Assembly: GCA_023248095.1 (NCBI GenBank)
Contig: JAHFFF010000011.1
Span: 1 to 18,273 of the forward strand
Direction: 5' to 3'
Length of the DNA: 18,273 bases
From: Candidatus Omnitrophota bacterium
Lineage (GTDB): Bacteria; Omnitrophota; Gorgyraeia; 1-14-0-20-64-10
Position numbers and translations under genes: made by a program. Every line of letters begins with the position of its first letter. The first letter of the stretch is position 1. Of this stretch, positions 1 to 7,965 are shown piece by piece. The notes under the pieces were generated by a model that saw only the letters and a list, made by a program, of their open reading frames with translations, made no database searches and had not been told where the DNA came from.

Positions 1-2
1 CC

Positions 3-3000
3 CAGGAGGTGCCGCAGCGGGTCGAGCGATCCGAAGACTACAGGTACCGCAACTCCAGCGAGCTGCTTTACGACGCCAGCTTGGACATCCTCAGCGCGGT
101 CCGACGGGGGGACCCGGAGCGAATCAGGGAGATCATGGGTCAATATCTGCATTGGCTGGATCTGATGGGGGACTATCCGGAGTTGAAGAAGGCTCTTTCC
201 CAATGGGAGACGCTGGCGACGGCGGCCATCGCTTCACGCACCGAGGTGAGCGATGATGAGCTTGAATTGGAGAGGCTCTATTACGATCTGGCTAGAGAGA
301 ACAATGGTCTGGGGAAATTGGTCGAACAATTGCGCCTCCAGTCTGAGCCGTTTCTGAAGGACGAGCAGGTTCAGCACTATGTGGAGGTGGTGAGCAATTC
401 CGCCGAGAAGGCCCGCGAGCTGCTTATCCAGATGGAACGTGTTTTGATAACGGGCAACGGCAACGGGATTCATCCGGTGGGAACGATTCCGAGGGTGCCG
501 GTCCAACGGCCGCTCAAGGAAGTAGTGTCGGAGGCCGTCCATCTCTTCTCCGTGCTGTTGAAGAACAAGGGTCGGTTAAAGAATGTTCCCCATCGGCTTG
601 TTTTTGAAGGAGAGGGTGTGCAGGGAATCCCGGAGGGGCAGGAGGTGTCCATCGAGGGCTATGATGCCCGGTTGATCCAGGTGGCCTTCGAGAACCTGTT
701 TGGAAACGCCTGGAACTATCGGGACAAGGGGAAGCCGTTGGAGGTGACCGTCAAGGCCAGCTACGACCCGGCGACCCGCCGGTTTAAGGCCAGCGTCCGT
801 GACAATGGGATCGGCATCCCAAGCGAGAAGCAGGGACTTTTATTCAAACCGGGAGAACGGGTTCAAGGGAAGGAACTCAAAGGCCGGGCGGGATCGGGAG
901 AGGGACTCTACGGTGTTTGGAGGAGGCTCACCGAAAAGAAGATCGGCGGGGACAAGGGCGGGATTGAGCTGGTTTGGAGCAAGCCGGGCGAGGGGACGGA
1001 ATTCCGGTTCTGGCTGCCTTTGGGCCTAATGGAGCAGGCTGCTCCGGCGGTTGTTCCGGAGCTACAGCCGGCCCAGCCCAAACCGGACCTCAACGATCCC
1101 GTCGTTCAAAAGCTCATCGAGATGGGCCTCGGCGATCTGTTTAAGGAAGAGGAGCCTCCGTCGGCCGGCCTGGAGGAGAAGACACGGGAAGACCGCCTGC
1201 TGGAAGTCCTGCGGGAGACCATTGCCTTGGAGGGAAATTCCCCCAGAATTTCCGAGAAGCTAAACCGCGACCAATTGAAAGCCTTGCGTGCTTTGGAGAG
1301 CCCAAGCACGGAGACCGTACAGCAATTATTGCAGAAGGACCCAACACTACAGCCATTCCAAAAAGGGGAGATGACGGATATCGCCCATGCGGTGCGCCTC
1401 TTCCAGAGGGCCTATGACCCCGAGAATCCCAAATTCTCCTTCCAGGACTGGGTGGAGGAGACGTTCGGCGACGCACCGGCGGTTTACGGGGAGGAACCGA
1501 CAAGGTCCTCCAGCAAGCGATCATTCCTCGAGTGGGTGGATCTTTTCATCCGTTCCATCGAGCCTGGTTTCCGGTTCACCAATCCGCCTGAGCCTTCCGA
1601 CGAGCTTTTGACTGCAGATGAATCAAGGGATTTCTATGATGATCTGATTGAACAGGTGCTTCTTCCGCGGCGGTTCACTTACTATACAAGCAGTCGGATG
1701 AAAGGGCCGGTGGTCTTGGCACCATCGTCCCCACTGTCGGCTCGCGTCACGCCGGCCGGCCGAGAGGTTCCAGTTCACTTAGTCCACACAGCGGAGACTG
1801 TTGGGGCCGGTGCCTCGGCCCAGGGAGGCCACATCCTGGTGTTCGAGCATGAGGAGCGGGAGTTCCTGAGGATGCTTCAGAAGTGGGAGGCGGGACCTCG
1901 AAAGGTCGCTCAGAGAGGTGGGAGGGTGATCCGGAAAGTAGAGATGGGGAATCCAACGCAGGTACAGAAGGTCATCAGGGACATCATTTATCTCAAGGCT
2001 TTCTTTAGCCGCTCTCAAAAGGATGTGCTGGCCCGTTTCAGGGATTTCACGCTGACCGAGGAGGGGATCCACTCCGACACCTATGCCTTTGCCCAAGCCC
2101 TTTTAGGCCGCCGATTGCGCACGGAAAGTCACCCGGAGGATGCAGTTCAGGTGGTTCGGGCAATTCTCAGGGAGCGCGGGCGGTTGATGGAGAGGCTGAA
2201 CTCCTTGCAGGGTCAGACGATCGAGGTTCAGGCGAGGGAGGCGGAGGCGATCCTGGAGATCGAGGCCTGGCTGGGCAGCTTGAGGGACTCGATGGAGCCG
2301 CCCTATCGGCTGTACCATCTGATTTACGGCTGGCTTGAGCCAGGCAGTGAGCACGCTCGGGCACGGGAGCTGCTGGTTCCGATGGTTTTGAAGGCGCTCT
2401 TCCCCGGGGTGTCGGATGTGGTCGAGCAGCGGCTAAAACTGGTTGCGGCCCTGGCTCAAGACTATGCAGCATTCAGTCAGCGGCTTCGACAAGTCGGCAA
2501 TCAGCTTTTTGACCGGGAGTTCCTGTCTCTCTCCGAACGAGTGGCACCCAGGCCCTGGCGGCCAGCCGGTCAGTTCACGCTGCCCGCTCCGCCGGAATTC
2601 CAGGCGCCGGGTCCGTCCGATGCATGGCTCGAACGGGCGCTGGATGATCTCAGCGCCTGGCTGAGGACTCGTCACGATGACATGGAACGAATGGCAAGGA
2701 TGGGTGTGGATATGACCCCCATCAAAAGATTGGCCAAGGAGATCCAGCCCAGCTTCCGGACAACGGTGCCGGACACCCTCAGCGATCCGTTCGAGTACTG
2801 GAGGCTGTACTCAGATTTGAGCTGGGATTTGTTCCTGCAGCGAGGAATGGTTCTAGTCCTCGGTTCAATCCGAGGGAAGATCTACCGTTTCTTGTGGAGG
2901 CTCCGGACCCCCTGGGTACGGGAAGATTACCTGGGAGGAAAGGCCCCCATTTGGATGGCAGAGGCGGAAAACATCGGCGACCAGATTCCGGTTTACAGTA

Positions 3001-6000
3001 TGGGTGCCGCCCTGGACCATTTGGCGGTTTTCTCCCCTTCGGATGCCAGGGCTTATGCCCGGGCGAGCTACGACAAGTGGATGCAGAGCCAGCAGGCCTG
3101 GCCCTTTCTGCAGGAGTTAAAGGCGATTCTCCCGGAGATTCGACAGAACGATGAGGCTTATCTGTTGTACTTCGGTGAAAAGCATACCCGGGAGGAGGAG
3201 CGCAGCCATGCGCAGGCCAGGGCCTGGGCGGAATACTTCAGCCACCAGCTTCTCAGGAACCGGCTGGAGATTCGCCAGCAGATAACCGTCAAGGCGATCT
3301 ACAGAGGTGGGGAGAAGTCCATTCCGTTGGGATGGAATCCTGCGGAGATGAAACCCAACGACATCTATCGAGAGAATACCGGTGCCCTGATGGTCGAATG
3401 GGAGGGTGAGCTCAAAGGAAGACGCCATGTCATGAAAGAGCTTCTCGACCAGGGCTGGGATGATTGGGCCTATGCCTTCGGCCTACTCTTTCTGCTGGAA
3501 GAATGGGAGGGATTGCCCCCTTCAAAGCGGGAAGGTGCGGCCGATTTTTATGCAGGCCAGCGGTCGGTTGCTGAGATGATGTTCGATGGGATACGCATGC
3601 AGGGTTTCAAAAATCCCGTGCAGTTGATGTCCCATCTCAAGGCCGAGTCGAATCCCGGTCGTCGGCTCTACGAGTTGTTTCAGCAAGTGTACCAGTCGAA
3701 CTTTTATACCGACGAGGAACGGGAGAAGATGCCGCCGCAACCCTGGCAGCAAGCCGGCCTGGAGGAGGCGGAGCAATTCCGGGATTGGCTCGTGGAGCAG
3801 ATCCGGGCCCGCTTCGTTCGCGATCCGCGGTTTATCGAGATCGACCAGCAAGGATCTGTCACCAGCGTCTGGCTGGGTGAGAGGATCATCATTCCCAAAT
3901 CGAAAGAGGAACCTGCAAGGGAACTTGTGGATGGGCTCACCGTGCGCTTGGAAATTTCCGAAGAGCGTCTGAAAGTTCACCTGAAACGGGAGGTCCGCGG
4001 AAAGGATGTCTCTCACTTCGGAATGGTCTTTGAACATGGGGTGATGAATGAACTCATGAATGAAGGGTTGATCCTGTACGGCGGAGCTTGGGCACCCAAA
4101 CTTCCCCGTATCACGCCGGACAATACAGTCCTTACGCACGAAGCGGAGTATCTATGGAGTTCCGGAAAAGCCGCGGCTGCCCTGTCCGTGCCGGGCCAAG
4201 AAAAGGCCGAATCCCCGCATCGAGCATCCCTTGCGCTTCTGGAGAGGCGGAGGGACGATCGTTATTCCGGCCAGATGCTTCATCAGGCGGTTGCCCCGTG
4301 GGTCCGCACGCTCTATGACGAGGATCCCTTGCTCGATGGAAATGGAAGGATCGTTCCTTGGGAACCCCTGGAGCACAAGCTGAGCGAGATGATTGGCGGT
4401 CTTGTTTCCGGCAAACTGGAAACGGTCCTCTTCTGGAGGCAGGAAGGTGTTCTGCCCGACGACCCGGCGCTCTACGACGCGTTGGAGCACCATCGAATTC
4501 CGGAGCTTCCACAACTGCAGGTGCTTGCCCAATCCTTGTATTCCCTCATGAAGTCCTATCCTCAGTCGGAACACGAGGGATGGTCAGCGGAGTCGGTTAC
4601 CTTGCTGCAGAGAGAGGGCCTCCCCCATTTGGTGCCGTTGCCCTGGTTGAAGCGATTCGCCGATGAGCGGCACGTGGACTGGGACGAAGCGTGGCGGTTT
4701 GTCCGCCACCACTGGAGGGATCCCGAGGGCCGCTGGCCGGTCGCCGCCGGCTTGGAGGAATCCAATCCTCCATCGTATCTTACGGATCTCTTGGAGGATC
4801 CGGAGGCGGCCAAGAAGGTCCAGCAGAACGGTTGGAACGATGGAAATCTGGAGGACTTCTTGAATCTAGTGCAGGACACGCTGGCGGTCTATGAAGAACG
4901 GACCGGCCGGCTATTCGGCCGAGAGATCGGGTTCGAAAAGATTATTTTGGTGGCCGATCCGGATGAACCCGCTACCTTCTTTGCTCCACCCAATCCTAAG
5001 GCCAAAATATTGGCCGTGAACCTGGCAAGTGCCTTGAGCGTACAGCAAGCCATGAAGTTCGCACGGGGCATCCTTGCCCATGAGATGGGTGAGTTAATCG
5101 CCTTCCACACGGGGGAGGGCTGGATGGAGCCCTCTGTAGAGCTGGAGATGATTGTCGGTGGATTCCCGCACCATCCCCTGCTGGAAGGAAGCGAGCTTTC
5201 CAACAGGTTCCTGGATTCCCGCAGTCCCATCGGACAAATTGCCAAAGGATTTGGCGTGCTGCATGGCGCACGGATGGGGGATGTGGTGGCGGATAAGATC
5301 GCCCTCCTGTTGGGACAGAAGGAGGACAGGGTGTTGGAGCGGTTGAGGGACTACATCTCATGGGATCTCTACGGCATTCGGATGGCTCTCCCTCAGGTTT
5401 CAAAAAATGGGGATGGGCAAGAGCGGTTGCTTGGTTGGGTAGCCACCCTCGCTCTCTGGGAAGGGGTTATCAAAGGTTCGACTGGTCCTGGGGAGGAGGA
5501 ATGGATCAAGGTCTCCATTTTGTCGAACCAGGTACTGGATGCCGTGGCCGGGTACCCGTCCTCTGCGGCATTTTCGATCCCCTCGCGTGAGGACTACCAC
5601 CTGGCCGTGGAGGAATACACCAAGCTTTTCCGAGGTCTTCGATTCCGGACGCCTCCGGGCTACACTGCGTCCGGGTTGGAGGAGGCACAGGGTCGGGTGG
5701 AGTCATTCTTGCGCAGCCTCCTTCCGGGGGGTGTGCGGGAGATGATCCCGGTCGTGATCGGGGCGGGACTGGAGCAGGCGCATCCGGAGCTGCGGGTGCT
5801 TAGGCGTTTCAAAGAGCTGCCAGTGTTGTTTGTCGATGGGCGGACGCCGGAGCAACTGATCGTGGAGCTCATCACGCGGTGGGATGCGCGGTCCGCGGTA
5901 TTTGCCGGAATGGAGGAGGAGGCGGGCCGGATCCTGCCGATCTTGGCGGCGGCGGGCATCGAAATGCGGGCGGTGACGCCGAATCGGGCGGGGCAACTCA

Positions 6001-6110
6001 TCTTGGCGATTCTGGCGAAGGCGTCGGGGATGGAGGAAGCGGCTGTGGCGGCGAGAGACGGTGTGGGGGATTTCCTGGACGCCGCCGAGGTGCTCCGTTC
6101 CCAGATGTGA
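3..6110 (+). CDS. Giant multi-segment protein with degenerate histidine kinase module and repeated AGLEE motifs (5'-partial)
   Basis: At least 2033 residues; residue numbers count from the GTG at base 9. The frame is open to the window edge and the AGGAGG at 4-9 runs into that GTG, so the gene probably starts upstream. Residues about 85-340 resemble a sensor kinase: a dimerisation-like helix pair, then a GHKL ATPase with N box (AFENLFGNAWNY, 226-237), G1 box (VRDNGIGIP, 263-271), F-box-like LFKPG (278-282) and G2 box (GSGEGLYGVWR, 295-305). The helix that should carry HDLNNPL reads ARENNGL (95-101), so the phospho-acceptor histidine is absent. The remainder has no family I recognise; it is rich in charged residues and Trp and mostly helical in character. 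Motifs of the form [AS]G[LM]E[EQ] occur at residues 386, 1249, 1580, 1888, 1919, 1966 and 2006, several just after Pro-containing linkers. Residues about 1585-1887 contain HEMGE (1691-1695) and GDVVADK (1757-1763), vaguely like metallopeptidase signatures but lacking HExxH. The C-terminal part (about 1895-2033) looks alpha/beta. No signal peptide or membrane segment is visible. Function unknown. Confidence 0.85.
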   Translation, partial: QEVPQRVERSEDYRYRNSSELLYDASLDILSAVRRGDPERIREIMGQYLHWLDLMGDYPELKKALSQWETLATAAIASRTEVSDDELELERLYYDLARENNGLGKLVEQLRLQSEPFLKDEQVQHYVEVVSNSAEKARELLIQMERVLITGNGNGIHPVGTIPRVPVQRPLKEVVSEAVHLFSVLLKNKGRLKNVPHRLVFEGEGVQGIPEGQEVSIEGYDARLIQVAFENLFGNAWNYRDKGKPLEVTVKASYDPATRRFKASVRDNGIGIPSEKQGLLFKPGERVQGKELKGRAGSGEGLYGVWRRLTEKKIGGDKGGIELVWSKPGEGTEFRFWLPLGLMEQAAPAVVPELQPAQPKPDLNDPVVQKLIEMGLGDLFKEEEPPSAGLEEKTREDRLLEVLRETIALEGNSPRISEKLNRDQLKALRALESPSTETVQQLLQKDPTLQPFQKGEMTDIAHAVRLFQRAYDPENPKFSFQDWVEETFGDAPAVYGEEPTRSSSKRSFLEWVDLFIRSIEPGFRFTNPPEPSDELLTADESRDFYDDLIEQVLLPRRFTYYTSSRMKGPVVLAPSSPLSARVTPAGREVPVHLVHTAETVGAGASAQGGHILVFEHEEREFLRMLQKWEAGPRKVAQRGGRVIRKVEMGNPTQVQKVIRDIIYLKAFFSRSQKDVLARFRDFTLTEEGIHSDTYAFAQALLGRRLRTESHPEDAVQVVRAILRERGRLMERLNSLQGQTIEVQAREAEAILEIEAWLGSLRDSMEPPYRLYHLIYGWLEPGSEHARARELLVPMVLKALFPGVSDVVEQRLKLVAALAQDYAAFSQRLRQVGNQLFDREFLSLSERVAPRPWRPAGQFTLPAPPEFQAPGPSDAWLERALDDLSAWLRTRHDDMERMARMGVDMTPIKRLAKEIQPSFRTTVPDTLSDPFEYWRLYSDLSWDLFLQRGMVLVLGSIRGKIYRFLWRLRTPWVREDYLGGKAPIWMAEAENIGDQIPVYSMGAALDHLAVFSPSDARAYARASYDKWMQSQQAWPFLQELKAILPEIRQNDEAYLLYFGEKHTREEERSHAQARAWAEYFSHQLLRNRLEIRQQITVKAIYRGGEKSIPLGWNPAEMKPNDIYRENTGALMVEWEGELKGRRHVMKELLDQGWDDWAYAFGLLFLLEEWEGLPPSKREGAADFYAGQRSVAEMMFDGIRMQGFKNPVQLMSHLKAESNPGRRLYELFQQVYQSNFYTDEEREKMPPQPWQQAGLEEAEQFRDWLVEQIRARFVRDPRFIEIDQQGSVTSVWLGERIIIPKSKEEPARELVDGLTVRLEISEERLKVHLKREVRGKDVSHFGMVFEHGVMNELMNEGLILYGGAWAPKLPRITPDNTVLTHEAEYLWSSGKAAAALSVPGQEKAESPHRASLALLERRRDDRYSGQMLHQAVAPWVRTLYDEDPLLDGNGRIVPWEPLEHKLSEMIGGLVSGKLETVLFWRQEGVLPDDPALYDALEHHRIPELPQLQVLAQSLYSLMKSYPQSEHEGWSAESVTLLQREGLPHLVPLPWLKRFADERHVDWDEAWRFVRHHWRDPEGRWPVAAGLEESNPPSYLTDLLEDPEAAKKVQQNGWNDGNLEDFLNLVQDTLAVYEERTGRLFGREIGFEKIILVADPDEPATFFAPPNPKAKILAVNLASALSVQQAMKFARGILAHEMGELIAFHTGEGWMEPSVELEMIVGGFPHHPLLEGSELSNRFLDSRSPIGQIAKGFGVLHGARMGDVVADKIALLLGQKEDRVLERLRDYISWDLYGIRMALPQVSKNGDGQERLLGWVATLALWEGVIKGSTGPGEEEWIKVSILSNQVLDAVAGYPSSAAFSIPSREDYHLAVEEYTKLFRGLRFRTPPGYTASGLEEAQGRVESFLRSLLPGGVREMIPVVIGAGLEQAHPELRVLRRFKELPVLFVDGRTPEQLIVELITRWDARSAVFAGMEEEAGRILPILAAAGIEMRAVTPNRAGQLILAILAKASGMEEAAVAARDGVGDFLDAAEVLRSQM

Positions 6111-6144
6111 ACCGGATTTTTATTCGCCGTTATTTTGCATAATC

Positions 6145-6153
6145 TGCTATATT
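6145..6153 (+). promoter_or_regulatory. Extended -10 promoter element for comEA
   Basis: TGCTATATT fits the extended -10 pattern TGnTATAAT with one mismatch and lies in a short AT-rich island (6115-6160) after the giant gene. It ends 6 bases before the ATG at 6160, so transcription would begin at or next to the start codon. I see no convincing -35 element. This is inferred from pattern alone. Confidence 0.45.
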
Positions 6154-6159
6154 TTTAGT

Positions 6160-6510
6160 ATGAAGAGAGCACCGTCTCGTGTTGGGTTCCTGGCCGGGAT
6201 GTTCACCCGGCAGGAGCGGCTGGCGCTGGCCTTCCTGATCGGAGTCGCCTGCCTCGGAATGGGGGTGAGGTGGTGCCGGCAAAGATGGCCGACGCCGACT
6301 CCTGTGCCGGCATGGACGGAGGTGTCGGTGAATCATGCCGACATTCCGGAGCTGATCGCCCTGCCGGGGATCGGGCCGGTCCTTGCCCGGAGGATCGAGG
6401 AGGACCGGCAACGCCTCGGGCCGTTCCTTACGCTGAAGGACATGGCTCGCGTCAAGGGTGTTTCGCCGAAGACGTTGGCTAGACTCAAAGGTCTCGTTCG
6501 ATTTGACTAG
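6160..6510 (+). CDS. comEA: ComEA-like helix-hairpin-helix DNA-uptake protein
   Basis: The 116-residue product has a basic N-terminus, one membrane segment (about 21-36), a Pro/Thr-rich linker (44-51) and a ComEA-type double helix-hairpin-helix region (about 54-114). Signature residues are VNHADIPELIALPGIGP (57-73) and the second hairpin around VKGVSPKTLARLKG (98-111). ComEA family proteins bind incoming double-stranded DNA on the outer face of the inner membrane and pass it to ComEC, encoded directly downstream. The frame is open from an ATG at 6061 inside the giant gene. I chose 6160 because an extended -10 sits just upstream and the N-terminus from there fits a membrane anchor; ATG 6199 is a shorter alternative. 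No Shine-Dalgarno site precedes 6160, consistent with a leaderless message. The stop codon overlaps the start of comEC. Confidence 0.85.
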   Translation: MKRAPSRVGFLAGMFTRQERLALAFLIGVACLGMGVRWCRQRWPTPTPVPAWTEVSVNHADIPELIALPGIGPVLARRIEEDRQRLGPFLTLKDMARVKGVSPKTLARLKGLVRFD

Positions 6511-7927
6511 AGCTCCGCTGGCCATCATTGCAGCAGCCTTCGGATTGGGGATCGGGTTGGCGTGGTGGATGGAACCATCGTCTCTCGTTGCGTGGGGCGC
6601 CATCGTCTTATCTGCCCTCATCCTTCTGGTGGCACGGCATCATCCCGGGGTGTCGAACCTGTGCCTTTTGAGTCTGATCGCAGCCTTGGGAGTTTTGCAT
6701 GCCCGGATCGATGCCCAGGTTCCGGCTGATTCGATCGCTCAACGGTTGACGGCTGCACCGCAGCCCATCACCTGTGAGGGAGTGATCGTCAGCGATGTGG
6801 AGTGGATCTATCCTGCCCAGGGGCCGGCACACCGGCAGGGTTGGTTTCGGATCACTCGGATCCGGAACGGCAAGGACTGGAGTCCATCCCATGGCCGTGT
6901 CGCCTTGCGGCCGCCTGTCCGCGGTGAGCCCTTAAACTACGGAGACAGGGTGCTCCTCCACGGAGAGGTTCGGGCAGGAAGGACGGAGAAGGATAGCGGT
7001 TTTAATGAAGCTACCAGGCTTTGGCTGCGCAGCGCTTGTGGGGTATTGACGGTTTCCGATTCTGAAGGGATGACGCTGTTGAGCGATTCGCCCGATCTTT
7101 GGGTTCGGTACCGGCGATGGGTTGCCTCTTTTCGATTGAGATTGAAGCAATTGGGTCATTCCATGATGGGACCTCTTGAGGCGGCTTACCTGGAGTCCTT
7201 TCTCCTCGGGGAAGGGCGGGGGATTCCTGCGCAGACGCGGGAGGCCTTTAGGAATACGGGCGTGGTGCATGTCCTTGTCGTTTCGGGGCAGCAGGTGACG
7301 TTGATCGGTTATCTTGTTTTTATCGGCTTGTCGATCGTTCGGATTTCGCGAGCCCTTCGGTATCTTTTGGCGGCGGGCTCATTGGTCCTTTATTGCACCC
7401 TGACAGGGGCGAATCCCCCAATCCTCCGGGCGACCGTCATGGGACTCTTGTTTTGCCTGGGTAAGTGGCGGGGGCATGAAACCTCCGCACTCAACGGGCT
7501 GGGCCTGGCGGCCCTCGGGATTCTTGCGGCGGGTCCTCGCGCCCTGGCCGACGTGAGTTTCCAGCTTTCCTTCGCCGCGATGCTGGGGTTGTTGGTTTTG
7601 AGCCCATGGCTGGTCAGATTATGGAGCGGCATCCTTTGGAAATGGGCGGCGGAGGGACTGGCGGCCTCCTGCGGGGCATGGATCACCATTTCCCCAGTCG
7701 TGGCGTGGCATTTCCACATGGTCACTCCCATCGCCCTCATCGCTAACCTTGCGGTCATTCCTTGGGCGACGGCGCTGATTGCAACAGGGTTTGTCTTCTG
7801 TCTGGCCGGCCTGATCAACAGCTGGGCGGCAATCCCCGTTGCGGCAAGTTTCGGCTGGATGGCGTACGGAATGAATCGGCTGGTCATTTGGCTGGCCGGC
7901 CTGCCGGGCGCTTCCTGGAGGTGGTGA
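6503..7927 (+). CDS. comEC: ComEC/Rec2-type DNA channel protein, lacking the C-terminal metallo-beta-lactamase domain
   Basis: The 474-residue membrane protein has three N-terminal hydrophobic helices, a DUF4131/OB-like soluble part (about 75-190) and the multi-helix competence domain (about 225-470). Family landmarks are VHVLVVSGQQVTLIG (255-269), where most ComEC proteins have SGLHVG, NPPILRATVMG (304-314) and ALIANLAVIPW (411-421). ComEC forms the inner-membrane channel for single-stranded DNA in natural transformation. Family members are usually about 700-800 residues, with a C-terminal beta-lactamase-like domain; this one stops right after the competence domain, and only 37 bases separate it from aceB, so that domain is not encoded here. 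The start is uncertain: TTG 6503 has AAAGG 11 bases upstream and overlaps the comEA stop by 8 bases, whereas GTG 6458 lies deeper in comEA without a spaced ribosome binding site. Confidence 0.88.
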   Translation: MTRAPLAIIAAAFGLGIGLAWWMEPSSLVAWGAIVLSALILLVARHHPGVSNLCLLSLIAALGVLHARIDAQVPADSIAQRLTAAPQPITCEGVIVSDVEWIYPAQGPAHRQGWFRITRIRNGKDWSPSHGRVALRPPVRGEPLNYGDRVLLHGEVRAGRTEKDSGFNEATRLWLRSACGVLTVSDSEGMTLLSDSPDLWVRYRRWVASFRLRLKQLGHSMMGPLEAAYLESFLLGEGRGIPAQTREAFRNTGVVHVLVVSGQQVTLIGYLVFIGLSIVRISRALRYLLAAGSLVLYCTLTGANPPILRATVMGLLFCLGKWRGHETSALNGLGLAALGILAAGPRALADVSFQLSFAAMLGLLVLSPWLVRLWSGILWKWAAEGLAASCGAWITISPVVAWHFHMVTPIALIANLAVIPWATALIATGFVFCLAGLINSWAAIPVAASFGWMAYGMNRLVIWLAGLPGASWRW

Positions 7928-7936
7928 AGGTAGCTA

Positions 7937-7965
7937 TTGAGAACGGTTCATTTTAAGGCTACACT
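7937..7965 (+). promoter_or_regulatory. Candidate sigma70-type promoter for aceBA
   Basis: TTGAGA (7937-7942) and TACACT (7960-7965) are separated by exactly 17 bases. Start of transcription would be near 7972, downstream of the TTG at 7965 that has the best Shine-Dalgarno spacing. If this promoter is used, the first in-frame start on the message is GTG 7980. It fits an operon boundary between the competence genes and the glyoxylate shunt genes. Confidence 0.45.
7955..7958 (+). promoter_or_regulatory. Weak ribosome binding site for aceB TTG start
   Basis: AAGG lies 6 bases before the TTG at 7965 and is the reason this start is listed. It overlaps the spacer of the candidate promoter, so it can only work on a transcript that starts further upstream, for example read-through from comEC. 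Confidence 0.35.

Noticed and set aside
1..11. AGGAGG followed by GTG at base 9 as the true start of the giant gene
   Set aside because: The Shine-Dalgarno-like sequence overlaps the GTG with no spacer and the frame is open to the window edge, so the gene is more likely cut by the window.
3522..4139. Minus-strand frame (205 codons) inside the giant gene
   Set aside because: No family features, no ribosome binding site that stands out, and the sense frame is continuous over 6 kb, so an antisense gene is not supported.
5079..5117. HEMGELIAFH as an active zinc protease site
   Set aside because: The HExxH spacing is not met (HE is followed by Glu at +4 and the next His at +10), so I kept it only as a structural hint, not as a protease call.
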